From: an uncultured Candidatus Poseidoniales archaeon
GTDB lineage: Archaea; Thermoplasmatota; Poseidoniia; Poseidoniales; Thalassarchaeaceae
DNA: 64,000 nucleotides
Direction of reading: 5' to 3'
NCBI GenBank assembly: GCA_905182515.1
Contig: CAJJBW010000005.1
Location: forward strand, 95,180 to 159,179
The stretch's first letter is position 1. Each line of letters starts with the position of its first letter. The notes below the pieces were generated by a model that did no database searches, was not told the DNA's origin, and was given only the letters and a program-made list of their open reading frames with translations. Made by a program: the position numbers and the translations under genes. This document shows, piece by piece, positions 29,501 through 37,471 of the stretch.

Positions 29501-29828
29501 ATTGTATTTCGCTTGGGAGGATGGTACCTCCACCTCCTCCAACTAAGCAAACATGTCCGAAACCAGCCTCATCTAAAATTTGCTTGGTATGGGTAAACAT
29601 CTCTACTGCTCCTCCTTGGTATGATGTAATTGCAATGCAATGTGCGTCTTCTTGAATGGCCGCCCTAGCTACTTCGTCAGCACCTCTATTGTGTCCTAGG
29701 TGTATGACTTCGCAACCCATGGATTGGAATATGCGTCTAAAGATTCCAATTGCAGCATCATGGCCATCAAATATAGCCGCAGCAGTAATAATACGTAGCG
29801 GAATACTTCTATCAGCACCCTCGCCCAT
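26571..29828 (-). CDS. icmF: Fused B12-dependent acyl-CoA mutase with G-protein chaperone (IcmF)
   Basis: Single 1085-residue chain that isomerises isobutyryl-CoA and butyryl-CoA (or a related branched acyl-CoA). The B12-binding domain (about 10-140) has FDGHDAAIGIFRRI and the base-off GG loop LVGGGGG. The MeaB-like GTPase (about 195-420) has GLTGTGGAGKSSLTDEL (Walker A) and VLNKFDRPGAEDA. The mutase barrel begins near 560 with YTGGVFPFKREDELPVRMFAGEG and FDSPSLYGNDPQER. Domain order B12-G-mutase is the IcmF signature and differs from separate MCM subunits. It is well placed for branched-chain or fatty-acid catabolism. Exact substrate residues were not resolved by eye. Confidence 0.93.
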   Translation of the reverse strand: MGEGADRSIPLRIITAAAIFDGHDAAIGIFRRIFQSMGCEVIHLGHNRGADEVARAAIQEDAHCIAITSYQGGAVEMFTHTKQILDEAGFGHVCLVGGGGGTILPSEIQYLLDSNIAKIYSPEDGRKMGLTGMVSDAIERASKNDLLDPRRFEILNGPIVATDHGSVSKLLTLAENSEKETFNKILNKVKSSNDSTCPVVGLTGTGGAGKSSLTDELMLRIQRDNPGKKIALLATDPTRKRTGGALLGDRIRMNSLSDENLFMRSFASRDSGREIANCIGRSIEVCKAVGFDLIVVETSGIGQGNDAITEVADISLYVTTREYGAPSQLEKLEMLDSADIVVLNKFDRPGAEDALAEIRKQFKRNREMWETENSDLPVVPTIASQFADAGVDQLWQKLCSLLNDRYSQSFSYSEPRLGKDGLPHRSSPIPPERQGYLAEVSGSIRKYHSTTEEVSAKIRLVQQLESASDIMKSKNNLTSADELREESRAIRLEIPKSAWESLDIFRNKAEEYRAGATNYTVRDKNIAVKTTRSTLSGLDMPRVALPDYSDWGDTLKWIRKENLPGSFPYTGGVFPFKREDELPVRMFAGEGSAERTNKRYHFLSKDQDFNRLSVAFDSPSLYGNDPQERLDIFGKVCESGVSISTVDEMEKLFEGFDLCASNTSVSKTINGNYWWHLAAFFNVAIRQQVKKFVEENGRPPNEIEHAQIKTRTLSKVRGTVQADQLKESMGQNTLVFNLDTALRMMGDVAEFYVDNDIRNHYFVSISGYHIAEAGANPISQAALTLSNGLTYVELFRSRGLDANKFLRNFSWFFSNGMDPEYAVIGRVCRRIWAIAMRDMYEVDERGQKLKYHIQSSGRSLHAQEYTWNDYRTTLQALYALADNANSLHTNSRDEAFGTPTEDTVRDAVAIQLILSKEYGWLQNENPLQGSYVAGWLTDSVEEEILKIFEEMHRRGGVLGALEVNYQRNRIQDESMIYEHRKHSGELPIIGVNTFEDRLDDSLSVEGFNIEVTRSDKTERMMVIERNREFKEVHDKEAKEGLEKLKQVAREGGNLFEVMMEIVDFCSVGQVTQALFETGGKFRRNM

Positions 29829-29910
29829 ATTACTCCGAAAGCATCAGTCCACAAAAATTAGCCGGATAGTATTGCCCAAATAAGAAGAATTTAAAAAAGG
29901 ATTTTTATTT

Positions 29911-30534
29911 TTACAACACGCCAGTTACTAATAGCCCTGCAAAAATGAACATAAGAATGCCCATTGTTCCGTCGATAATATGAGATAATGATTTCAATTT
30001 TTCTATTCTATTGCCGGTTGTTAGTACTGTTGCAACAGTTACATACCAAGTGCCATCAATTACCATGCCAAGTAAACCCATTCCTAAAAGTGTTGTAATT
30101 TCTGTATCTGTTTGGATAAATGGGGTGTATAGTGCCAGCATCCAGGCCATAATTTTAGGATTCAGCAATGCAATTAAAAACCCTTGTCTAAATCCTTGAC
30201 GATTTTGTGATCCCTGATTAATTTCTTGTTTTGTTTCTGTTGGCCCCTGTATGGCATGCCTGACAAATACAATACCGAGCCATACAAGTATGATTATTCC
30301 TCCACTTTTGAGAATTATTTCAGTTGATTCATGTAGTGACAATGCAGTCGCAATCCCTGCAGCGGCAAGGAAGGCGTAAACTCCAAACCCTATTCCATGC
30401 CCCAATCCAGTCATAATTCCTTGTTGTCTCCCTCCGGATAATGTATTTCGTAAGACTACTGCTAACGACGGCCCTGGACTCATTGCTCCGAGGCAGAATA
30501 CTAGCGCTAAGCCAACCCATTGCTCAGGATTCAC
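29911..30534 (-). CDS. LysE/RhtB family amino-acid exporter
   Basis: A six-helix inner-membrane exporter of 207 residues. The N-terminal signature GAMSPGPSLAVVLRNTLSGGRQQGIMTGLGHGIG is the LysE/RhtB hallmark. Hydrophobic helices recur around 40-60, 70-88, 115-140, 145-170 and 185-205, and LNPKIMAWMLALY resembles the conserved NPK(A/T) loop. It lies 9 nt after the acyl-CoA synthetase gene on the same strand. The substrate (threonine, homoserine lactone, lysine or other) cannot be read. Confidence 0.88.
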   Translation of the reverse strand: MNPEQWVGLALVFCLGAMSPGPSLAVVLRNTLSGGRQQGIMTGLGHGIGFGVYAFLAAAGIATALSLHESTEIILKSGGIIILVWLGIVFVRHAIQGPTETKQEINQGSQNRQGFRQGFLIALLNPKIMAWMLALYTPFIQTDTEITTLLGMGLLGMVIDGTWYVTVATVLTTGNRIEKLKSLSHIIDGTMGILMFIFAGLLVTGVL

Positions 30535-30543
30535 TATTCTTCC

Positions 30544-32325
30544 TCAAGCGTCTTGATACATTGCTTCTATTTCAGCAGCCCAATTTTCTCTAATCTGTAT
30601 CCTTCTAATCTTTAGAGTAGGAGTCAATTCACCAAAATCTACATTCAAGTCTCTAGGTAAAATTGTAAATTTCTTTATCTGTTCTGGATTGCTAAATTGT
30701 CCATTTAATCTAGTTACTTCTGTTTGCATTTCATTAAATGTTTCTTCACTATCTGTATAGTCAGAAAGGGTCTTTCCTAGGCTTTCTAGAGTTGTTATTT
30801 GTACGGAGGGATCTTTTGGTATGTTTGCTGGATTCATGCCATGCTTGTCTCTCAATATTGCACCAACATCCAAAGTAAATATTGCGCTACAGTATTTCCT
30901 TCCATCTCCAATCAGCATACACTGAGATACCATTGGAATTGACTTCATTGTTTCTTCAATAACTAATGGTGCGATATTTTTACCACCAGAACTTACGTAT
31001 AATTCCTTGATTCTTCCAGTGATTTTTACGTAACCATCTGCATCTATCATTCCTTTGTCTCCTGAATGTAACCACCCTTCTGAATCAATTGTATCTGCGG
31101 TAGCTTCCGGATTCTTGTAATATCCTTTCATAACATGCCTACCTCTGAATAATATTTCTCCAGAGTCAGAAATCTTCAATTCAGTCCCTGAGAATGGCTT
31201 ACCTACAGTTCCAAATTTATGATTTTTCTTGTAACCAAGGCTTGCTCCTGCTGTTGTTTCAGTCATTCCATATCCTTCGTACAATGGAATATCTAGGCTG
31301 TGAAATAGTTTAAGAATATCTGGATTAATTGGTGCAGCCCCAGTTATGGCATATTCACAATTAGACATCCCAATTGCAGCCTTTGCTTTCTTCTTGAGGA
31401 TCCCACCAAGTATTGGTATCCCAACTAGTTTAATCTTACCTCCTAACTTGGCAACTAGGTTACTATATACCTTCTCGTAGATTCTAGGGACTCCAATGAA
31501 TAAGTGAGGTTGTACTTCTTTAGCATAATCTATGACGTTCAATGGTGCATCTACAACAGTCATGTGTAATCCCCACCGGATATGTGCATGACAATCTACT
31601 AATTGGCCGAAAACGTGCGCGCAAGGTAACCAAGAAACATAACCCCAACCTCTTTCGAACTCTTGCAATTTCCAAACTTCTGCAAGTTCAAAATCTATAT
31701 TATCATGGCTCAGCTCTACTCCTTTCGGGTTACCAGTCGTGCCTGATGTATAGATTAAAGAAAATGTATCTTCTGGTTTTATATTATTAACTCTTTTTTC
31801 TATCTCTGAGTAATCAATGCCTACTCCCTTTTCTATAAACTCTGACCAAGATATACATTTTGCATGTTCTGGCATATCTACTCCATCCATTACGACTACT
31901 GTTTCTACTTTATCCAACGAATCCATTATTGCATGTAATCTATGTGCGCACATTTTTTCAGTATTCCCTCCATCCATTGGATTATCTCCAACAAAGACAA
32001 CCTTTGAGTCAGAATTACCTACAACCCACTCAACTTCTTCAGGAGAACAAGTATGGTAAACTCCAACTGCTGCTCCATTACACATATTTGCAGCATGGTA
32101 AGATGCATACCATTCGATCCTATTGTAAGAATAAATACTTAACTTGTCTCCTTCTTCAAATCCCATGGCGATTAATGATTTAGCTACTGATGCTGTTTGA
32201 TCATGAAAATCACTCCAATTTAAGTGACTCCATTCGCCATGTTCATTCTTGGTTGAGATCGCGTTTTCGGTGGCATGATTATTTGCATTAAACATCAAGT
32301 ATTCTGGTGTAGTCATTGCCGACAT
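30544..32325 (-). CDS. Long-chain acyl-CoA synthetase (AMP-forming)
   Basis: Activates fatty acids to acyl-CoA through an acyl-adenylate. P-loop SLIYTSGTTGNPKGVELSHDN, A5 motif LYEGYGMTETTAGAS, and A7-A10 motifs GWLHSGDKGMIDADGYVKITGRIKELYVSSGGKNIAP are intact. The final catalytic-lysine motif LTPTLKIRR is also present. The layout and the 593-602-residue length match the FAA1/ACSBG-like branch. The track's ATG 32352 adds nine residues; ATG 32325 (MSAMTTPEYLMFNANNHA) looks more natural. Followed immediately by the LysE gene. Supplies acyl-CoA to the dehydrogenase and thiolase. Confidence 0.93.
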   Translation of the reverse strand: MSAMTTPEYLMFNANNHATENAISTKNEHGEWSHLNWSDFHDQTASVAKSLIAMGFEEGDKLSIYSYNRIEWYASYHAANMCNGAAVGVYHTCSPEEVEWVVGNSDSKVVFVGDNPMDGGNTEKMCAHRLHAIMDSLDKVETVVVMDGVDMPEHAKCISWSEFIEKGVGIDYSEIEKRVNNIKPEDTFSLIYTSGTTGNPKGVELSHDNIDFELAEVWKLQEFERGWGYVSWLPCAHVFGQLVDCHAHIRWGLHMTVVDAPLNVIDYAKEVQPHLFIGVPRIYEKVYSNLVAKLGGKIKLVGIPILGGILKKKAKAAIGMSNCEYAITGAAPINPDILKLFHSLDIPLYEGYGMTETTAGASLGYKKNHKFGTVGKPFSGTELKISDSGEILFRGRHVMKGYYKNPEATADTIDSEGWLHSGDKGMIDADGYVKITGRIKELYVSSGGKNIAPLVIEETMKSIPMVSQCMLIGDGRKYCSAIFTLDVGAILRDKHGMNPANIPKDPSVQITTLESLGKTLSDYTDSEETFNEMQTEVTRLNGQFSNPEQIKKFTILPRDLNVDFGELTPTLKIRRIQIRENWAAEIEAMYQDA

Positions 32326-32402
32326 GGTAACTCCGTGGACTCCTCTATCCATAAATATTGGTGTACTCAGGCATATCTAATATGTACAAATACACTAAAC
32401 TA

Positions 32403-33158
32403 TCAGATTTTTGTTGATGGCGGCAATAATGAAATTATATTTTCTCTCCAATCAGCGCCCCCATTTCTATTGGCAAGAGGTGAAGCGGGAGATGGATGCC
32501 AGCAACTTTTAATATTGATATCGTAATTACTTAATGCTATTTTAGCTCTTCTTTCAGCATACTTTCCAACACCAATTACTTCTTCAATTTCCATAATCTG
32601 CACAACTTCTCTTAGATGTTGGTCGCATCTTTCAATTAGTTTTTTTATTGTCTTTCCTGGTATTTTATCTGGAGTTATATTTCTAGCTGTAGGCCCACTG
32701 AAAAACATTAGAGGGCAATGATTTACGACAAAGACATTTGAGAAAATTTCCTCTCTAGTTCCATACAACTGAGCTAAAATATTCCATAATCTTGTTCCAG
32801 AAATTTCTTCCTTGTCCCATTCCAGTCCTCTAATTTCTCTTTTTGGATGTAATTTTTTGGGCTGCCTCACTTCTAAATTTTTGATTCCTAATAGATCTCT
32901 CACAATGCTAGTAGCAGCAAATGGGATCCCCATTTGACCCATTCCATGCGGTCCAGGATTCATCCCTAATAGGAGCGTTTTCGCCCCCAAGCCGCCACCT
33001 AATTCTATGAACGCTTTGTGAGGTTCCCAAGCATATGATAATGGATTGTATATGTTTTCAATAATTTCTTCCTTTATCAATTCATCAGCAATTTTTTCTA
33101 CATCATCACTAAGTCTCGATGCTGATTCTACTAGTGAATTAATTACCATATTAATCAT
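32403..33158 (-). CDS. SMUG1-type uracil-DNA glycosylase
   Basis: Removes uracil and oxidised pyrimidines from DNA. The SMUG1 catalytic motif LLGMNPGPHGMGQMGIPFA (GMNPGP-x-GM-x-Q-x-G-x-PF) is present near residue 80. A second core motif VVNHCPLMFFSG is followed by RNITPDKIP. The intercalation-loop region CWHPSPASPLANRNGGADW, with the catalytic histidine, lies near the C-terminus. All three blocks match SMUG1 rather than UDG families 1, 2, 4 or 5. The start overlaps the YbaK gene stop by 4 nt (ATGA), fixing the ATG at 33158 and indicating translational coupling. Confidence 0.88.
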   Translation of the reverse strand: MINMVINSLVESASRLSDDVEKIADELIKEEIIENIYNPLSYAWEPHKAFIELGGGLGAKTLLLGMNPGPHGMGQMGIPFAATSIVRDLLGIKNLEVRQPKKLHPKREIRGLEWDKEEISGTRLWNILAQLYGTREEIFSNVFVVNHCPLMFFSGPTARNITPDKIPGKTIKKLIERCDQHLREVVQIMEIEEVIGVGKYAERRAKIALSNYDINIKSCWHPSPASPLANRNGGADWRENIISLLPPSTKI

Positions 33159-33622
33159 TTTTGTTTTATATCTACAATTTTGGCGCCGCTTAATTCTTTT
33201 AATTTTGCTGGAGAAATTGGGAAAACAGTTTCAGATGATCCAGCGGCTCCCCACACTAAATTATGATTTAATAAATCTTCATCCATAAGGACAAAAGTCT
33301 TCTTTAAGTGTCCAAAAGGAGGGACTCCTCCAATGGCATAACCAGTATTATTTATTATATATTCGGGAGATGCATGGCTAGGTTTGTAGCCTAAAATTTT
33401 TTTCAATTTCTTCTTCCTATCAACTCTATTTATGCCAGAAGTTACAACAACTACGGCACAATCTTTACCACAAAAAACAATAGATTTAGCAATGCGAGAG
33501 ATGTGGCAACCAAGTTGTGTTGCGGCATCTTCTGAAGACCTAGTTCCCTCTGAATATGTCTTTATTTTGGGTTCAAAATCTATTTTTTGACATTCATAAA
33601 GCCACGCCTCATGACTCTTCAT
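33155..33622 (-). CDS. YbaK/EbsC-type aminoacyl-tRNA deacylase
   Basis: Trans-editing domain that hydrolyses mischarged tRNA, such as Cys- or Ala-tRNA(Pro). Family features are EGTRSSEDAATQLGCHISRIAKSIVF, the catalytic lysine in AKSIVF, the GYAIGGVPPFGH loop, and VWGAAGSSETVFPISPAKL at the end. It has 155 residues, a complete stand-alone domain. It is the first gene of a two-gene unit with the uracil glycosylase. Which tRNA it edits is not clear. Confidence 0.88.
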   Translation of the reverse strand: MKSHEAWLYECQKIDFEPKIKTYSEGTRSSEDAATQLGCHISRIAKSIVFCGKDCAVVVVTSGINRVDRKKKLKKILGYKPSHASPEYIINNTGYAIGGVPPFGHLKKTFVLMDEDLLNHNLVWGAAGSSETVFPISPAKLKELSGAKIVDIKQK

Positions 33623-33737
33623 GGCCCTTCATGAAGTGTGATGAACTTGATTATTGGGGTATTGGGGTATTGGAATTAATTTATAATTATAATTAAGTTA
33701 CATATTGTCGAAATTTCTTCCGCACTATTCATGACCA

Positions 33738-35171
33738 ATGTCACTTCGCAATAGCAATATGGATTGGCTTTTTGGGCCCTATGAATTTTCTATGGGTGCC
33801 CTAATTCTATTGACTCTTCCCATACATTTATTTTTAACTAGGGGTGAACCAGATAAAAGAGTAAAATTAAGGGACCTATCTTCTGAAATAAGAGAGAAAA
33901 AGTATTGGTGGCATATTGGACTATACCTCATCATGTTTGTATATAAGGCATTTATAGATCATCATAATGAACCAATCAAAGCAAGAGTAGGAGGGTACAC
34001 TCATTGGATTTATTCAATAGAAGGTGATTGGACTCATAATGTCCAAGAATTTTTCTTAAATGATACTCTAACTGAACTCTTGTCAATACATTATTTATTC
34101 ATGTACTTATTTATGATCTGGTTTTCTCCTCTCTATTATATTCTAAGTCGAGATCAAGCAATGGCAGATAAATCAGCCTTGAACTATTTTGTCATCTATT
34201 TGCTAAGTGTCCCACTATATCTTTTTTTTAACATTGAAGTAACTTCGAGTTATCTGGAAGGAATGGATGCATTGTTATATCATGATTCATTCACTCTTTC
34301 TTTTTTTACATCCAATGATCCAATGGATAACGCAATACCTAGTTTACACATCGGTTTGCCAATCAGTCTACTAATTATTAATAGATTACATTGTTATGAT
34401 TTAGGAATTAAAATCAGAGAATGGAGGCACAGGGAATTTGATATTTTTGTAACCATAAATATATTAATTTATCTATTTTCAATACAATACTTGGGCATAC
34501 ACTGGGTGATTGATATTCCATCAGGAATCATAATCGCAATCTTTACTTCTTACTTTGTACACAAATTTCAACCATTGCTCAGATCGGTAAATCTTAACGG
34601 CATATCCTCTTTAATCCCAAAAAAACGTCAATTATATGCTATTTCCATTGCAATGATATTATGCTTGACTACAATAACTTTTGGAATAATCGATGGGATA
34701 GGTACTAATGAAGAAAATCCAAACTTTAGAGTAGGGAAAGGTGATGTAAATCTTGAAACTATTGAAGTTCATAGTTTATCTAAGCCGGTAGCAGTAGAAA
34801 TTCTGAATGTTGGAGATACTCAAATAGAAATATTATTAATTAAGAGAAGTTATGTAGAAAAATACACAGATAAAGGCTTATTTGAATGGGATAAGTTTGC
34901 AACCAATGGAGAGTTGATGACCCTTTACCCTGGTCAAATTGTTAACTTTGAAGTTAATACTACTAGTTTATTCGATGCGTACCTGTTATTAATCCGACTT
35001 TCAAACTCTCAAGATTGTGAAGATTGTCTAGTAGACCTAGAATTAGGGGAAGTTAGAATAACTTCCAATTATGTTGATGATGAGTTATTGTGGACAGCGA
35101 TATTGTCCTCACTCCCTTCTTTTTGTATCATAGGTTATGTATTAGGGTCAATTAATCAAAAAGAAATATGA
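33738..35171 (+). CDS. Polytopic PAP2-family membrane protein (AUR1-like) with C-terminal extracytoplasmic domain
   Basis: About six to seven membrane helices in residues 15-290, a further helix near 295-315, a beta-rich soluble domain (about 320-455) and a final helix. The phosphatase motif C2 is PSLHIGLPISL and C3 is GIHWVIDIPSG, as in the PAP2_3 group that includes inositol-phosphoceramide synthase AUR1 and lipid phosphatases. C1 is not obvious, as in that group. Probably transfers or removes a phosphate-linked lipid head group. A TTTATAATTATAA stretch lies about 50 nt before the ATG. The gene ends overlapping the convergent 35148-35543 ORF by 24 nt. Confidence 0.75.
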   Translation: MSLRNSNMDWLFGPYEFSMGALILLTLPIHLFLTRGEPDKRVKLRDLSSEIREKKYWWHIGLYLIMFVYKAFIDHHNEPIKARVGGYTHWIYSIEGDWTHNVQEFFLNDTLTELLSIHYLFMYLFMIWFSPLYYILSRDQAMADKSALNYFVIYLLSVPLYLFFNIEVTSSYLEGMDALLYHDSFTLSFFTSNDPMDNAIPSLHIGLPISLLIINRLHCYDLGIKIREWRHREFDIFVTINILIYLFSIQYLGIHWVIDIPSGIIIAIFTSYFVHKFQPLLRSVNLNGISSLIPKKRQLYAISIAMILCLTTITFGIIDGIGTNEENPNFRVGKGDVNLETIEVHSLSKPVAVEILNVGDTQIEILLIKRSYVEKYTDKGLFEWDKFATNGELMTLYPGQIVNFEVNTTSLFDAYLLLIRLSNSQDCEDCLVDLELGEVRITSNYVDDELLWTAILSSLPSFCIIGYVLGSINQKEI

Positions 35172-35543
35172 AAAGAAAGATCCGATATAGGTCCCACAAC
35201 ACCCTCCAAGCCCAATCCAAATCCCTATTCTAAAGGAGGGAATATTATATTTCCATATGTATAAAGTCTGAGAAAACCAAATTATTAACACAATTATAAA
35301 CCAAACAAAGAATATTAGTTGAGGTAATATTCCTATTATTATTGCGATTATTGATCCACCTACTAATTCCCATTTATTATCAATTTCCAAGGGTAAAGGA
35401 TATAATAAAAATGACATTACAATTAAAACTAATAATGGAATTCTTAGTGATTCAGGGTCATAATAGCCAGAAATACATGCTATGAGAAATCCAATTATTA
35501 CTGGTAAGATGATGATTCCCAAAGGAGCATCATCCCATTTCAT
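35148..35543 (-). CDS. Small polytopic membrane protein of unknown function, 131 aa
   Basis: Four hydrophobic helices (around residues 9-27, 33-50, 57-85 and 100-125) joined by very short loops, with a central QLIFFVWFIIVLIIWFSQ stretch. No recognised family. It overlaps the end of the PAP2 gene tail to tail by 24 nt and is divergent from the amnB-like gene. The clean membrane-protein composition supports a real gene. Confidence 0.6.
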   Translation of the reverse strand: MKWDDAPLGIIILPVIIGFLIACISGYYDPESLRIPLLVLIVMSFLLYPLPLEIDNKWELVGGSIIAIIIGILPQLIFFVWFIIVLIIWFSQTLYIWKYNIPSFRIGIWIGLGGCCGTYIGSFFSYFFLIN

Positions 35544-35603
35544 ATCATCAAGGAAGAGTACCTACTCAATGAATGCTGTGAATATCAGGCGCCGATTAAT
35601 TCA

Positions 35604-35608
35604 TATAT
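35604..35608 (+). promoter_or_regulatory. Putative TATA box of the amnBAD-like operon
   Basis: CATATATGG places a TATAT core about 25 nt before the amnB-like ATG at 35629. That is the distance expected between an archaeal TATA box and the start of a leaderless transcript. No ribosome-binding sequence is needed in that case. Single-site visual call. Confidence 0.35.
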
Positions 35609-35628
35609 GGAAGTTCTAACATGAAGGC

Positions 35629-36534
35629 ATGGAGAAAGGCCGTATCGTACTCGGATGTCTAGCGCCACATCCTCCTCACTTAGTTTATGCTGAAAATCCT
35701 GAGCAAAATGAACCATTTTCAGAGGGAGGCTGGGAGACCTTGCGTTGGGGTTACAACCGATTAGCAAGAAAATTAAAAAACATTGATTATGATGTAATGG
35801 TAATATTTACTCCTCATTGGGCAACTTATATCGGAACCCATTTTTTAGGCCTTCCGTCATTTAATTCATTATCTGTAGACCCTATTTTTCCAAATATTTT
35901 TAGATACAAATATGATTTAAGGGTGGACGTTGAATTAGCAGAAGCAATGGAAAAATCTGCTGCAGATGCAGGAATAATAACTAAAATGATGCGTAATCCA
36001 GATTTTAGGATAGATTATGGGACTATTACTAGTTGCCATATGCTAAATCCGGAATGGAATAAACCAATAATTACCATAAGCAGCAATAGAAATTCTCATT
36101 ATTATTCAGGAGAAGTGATGAATGAGCAGTCTTCTGCCCTTGGTGAAGCATGCCTTAAGGCAATAGAAGAAAGTGGGAAAAAAGTAGTTTTAGTGAGTAG
36201 CAATAGTTTATCTCACAGACATTTTGTAACTGAATCTCCATTGCCCGAAGATATGAGTAGAGAGCATATATACAATCATAGTCAATACGTATGGGATATG
36301 AAAATAGTTGGCATGATGAGGGATGGTAAGATGCGAGAAGTAATAGATATCATGCCTGAATATGCTGAACAAACTATCGCAGAAACTGAAGCAGGCGGGC
36401 TAACCTGGATGATGGCCGCCATGGGATTCCCAAAATATCCTGCTGAAATATATGGTTATCAATCAGTAATTGGAACCGGCAATGCAATCGTTGCATGGGA
36501 TCCTAATTCAGCAACAAGGGAAATAGTTCTCTGA
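35629..36534 (+). CDS. amnB: Class III extradiol dioxygenase, 2-aminophenol 1,6-dioxygenase beta (catalytic) subunit-like
   Basis: LigB-family non-heme iron enzyme opening an aromatic ring. LGCLAPHPPHLVYAENP matches the AmnB N-terminus. The probable iron triad is His14, His63 (FTPHWATYIG) and Glu252 (AETEAG). It lines up, with a one-residue offset, with the His13/His62/Glu251 ligands I recall for the 2-aminophenol dioxygenase beta subunit. SSNSLSHRHF carries a conserved second-shell histidine pair. It is the first gene of a tight three-gene operon with its paralogue and a RidA-family gene, the same gene set as bacterial amnB-amnA-amnD. The actual substrate (2-aminophenol, a catechol or another ortho-aminophenol) is inferred. 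Confidence 0.82.
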   Translation: MEKGRIVLGCLAPHPPHLVYAENPEQNEPFSEGGWETLRWGYNRLARKLKNIDYDVMVIFTPHWATYIGTHFLGLPSFNSLSVDPIFPNIFRYKYDLRVDVELAEAMEKSAADAGIITKMMRNPDFRIDYGTITSCHMLNPEWNKPIITISSNRNSHYYSGEVMNEQSSALGEACLKAIEESGKKVVLVSSNSLSHRHFVTESPLPEDMSREHIYNHSQYVWDMKIVGMMRDGKMREVIDIMPEYAEQTIAETEAGGLTWMMAAMGFPKYPAEIYGYQSVIGTGNAIVAWDPNSATREIVL

Positions 36535-36544
36535 GGTAGTTAAA

Positions 36545-37471
36545 ATGTCAACAGAATCAAACATATTATTTGGAATTTATTGCCCGCCTCATCCGCACCC
36601 TCTTCTTGCACCTGATCTAAATCAAGGATACCGCAATCTAAGATCTGCTTACGATACTCTAAAAACTAGAATTGAAGAAAGTGGGGCAGATATTATTTTA
36701 CTATATTCTACCACATGGCCAAGCATAGTTGGTCATCAGATTCAGGCCCACCCAGAACCAGAATGGACTCATGTTGATGATGATTTTCATTTCCTTGGGA
36801 GTATGCCTTACAAGTTCAAAATAGACTCGGAATTTTCTAACGCCTACAAAGAAGCAGCAGAAAATCGTGGTCTACATTCTAGGACAGTTGCCTACGAAGG
36901 ATTTCCAATCGACACCGGATCAATAGTCGCATTGTCGCTTCTAAATCCTGATAATAAAATTCCTGCTTGTATAGTTTCAAGTAATATGTATTCTAATAGG
37001 TCTGAAACAATAGTTTTGGGTAAGGCCGCCCGAGATGCACTAGCCAAACAAGGGAAAAAAGCAGTAATCGTAGTTGTTGCTAGTTTATCTAATCGTATGT
37101 TTACTGAACATATTGAGCCATCGGAAGATAGAATTCATAGCCCCAAGGATGATGAATGGAATAGGAAAATTTTGGAATTTTTTGATAATGGAAGATTAGA
37201 AGATCTTAGTCAACTATCTAGGGATATTCACGGGCAAATAAGAATACAAAAAGTTGCAGCTTATAAGCCAGTTTGGTGGATGGCGGCAACAATGGGGCAA
37301 CATAATAATTACAATGGCGAAATACTGGCTTACGAAGCTTTACATGGTTCCGGAGGAGCAGTAATCCAACTAACTCCTTCAGATGAATCCATTGGAGATA
37401 AGGAATTCGATGAAGATGACGTAGAATATTATCGAGGAGATCGTAATGTCTTGGGGCAGGGCGCACTATGA
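36545..37471 (+). CDS. amnA: 2-aminophenol 1,6-dioxygenase alpha (non-catalytic) subunit-like
   Basis: Paralogue of the preceding gene (308 versus 301 residues, same LigB fold layout). The N-terminal YCPPHPHPLLAP block is kept, but the second iron histidine is lost: LLYSTTWPSIVGH replaces FTPHWATYIG. This matches the known alpha subunits, which lack iron and pair with the catalytic beta chain. VVVASLSNRMF replaces the S-H-R-H-F segment. The start is 10 nt after amnB, and the end overlaps the next gene's ATG by 4 nt, so all three are translationally linked. Loss of the ligand is directly visible; the partnership is inferred. Confidence 0.78.
   Translation: MSTESNILFGIYCPPHPHPLLAPDLNQGYRNLRSAYDTLKTRIEESGADIILLYSTTWPSIVGHQIQAHPEPEWTHVDDDFHFLGSMPYKFKIDSEFSNAYKEAAENRGLHSRTVAYEGFPIDTGSIVALSLLNPDNKIPACIVSSNMYSNRSETIVLGKAARDALAKQGKKAVIVVVASLSNRMFTEHIEPSEDRIHSPKDDEWNRKILEFFDNGRLEDLSQLSRDIHGQIRIQKVAAYKPVWWMAATMGQHNNYNGEILAYEALHGSGGAVIQLTPSDESIGDKEFDEDDVEYYRGDRNVLGQGAL

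Noticed and set aside
31542-32183. Plus-strand ORFs opposite the acyl-CoA synthetase
   Set aside because: Entirely antisense to a well-supported gene with complete motifs; no family resemblance.
33648-33672. Short tandem TTGGGGTA repeat before the PAP2 gene
   Set aside because: Only about two copies; too short to be a meaningful repeat or CRISPR unit.
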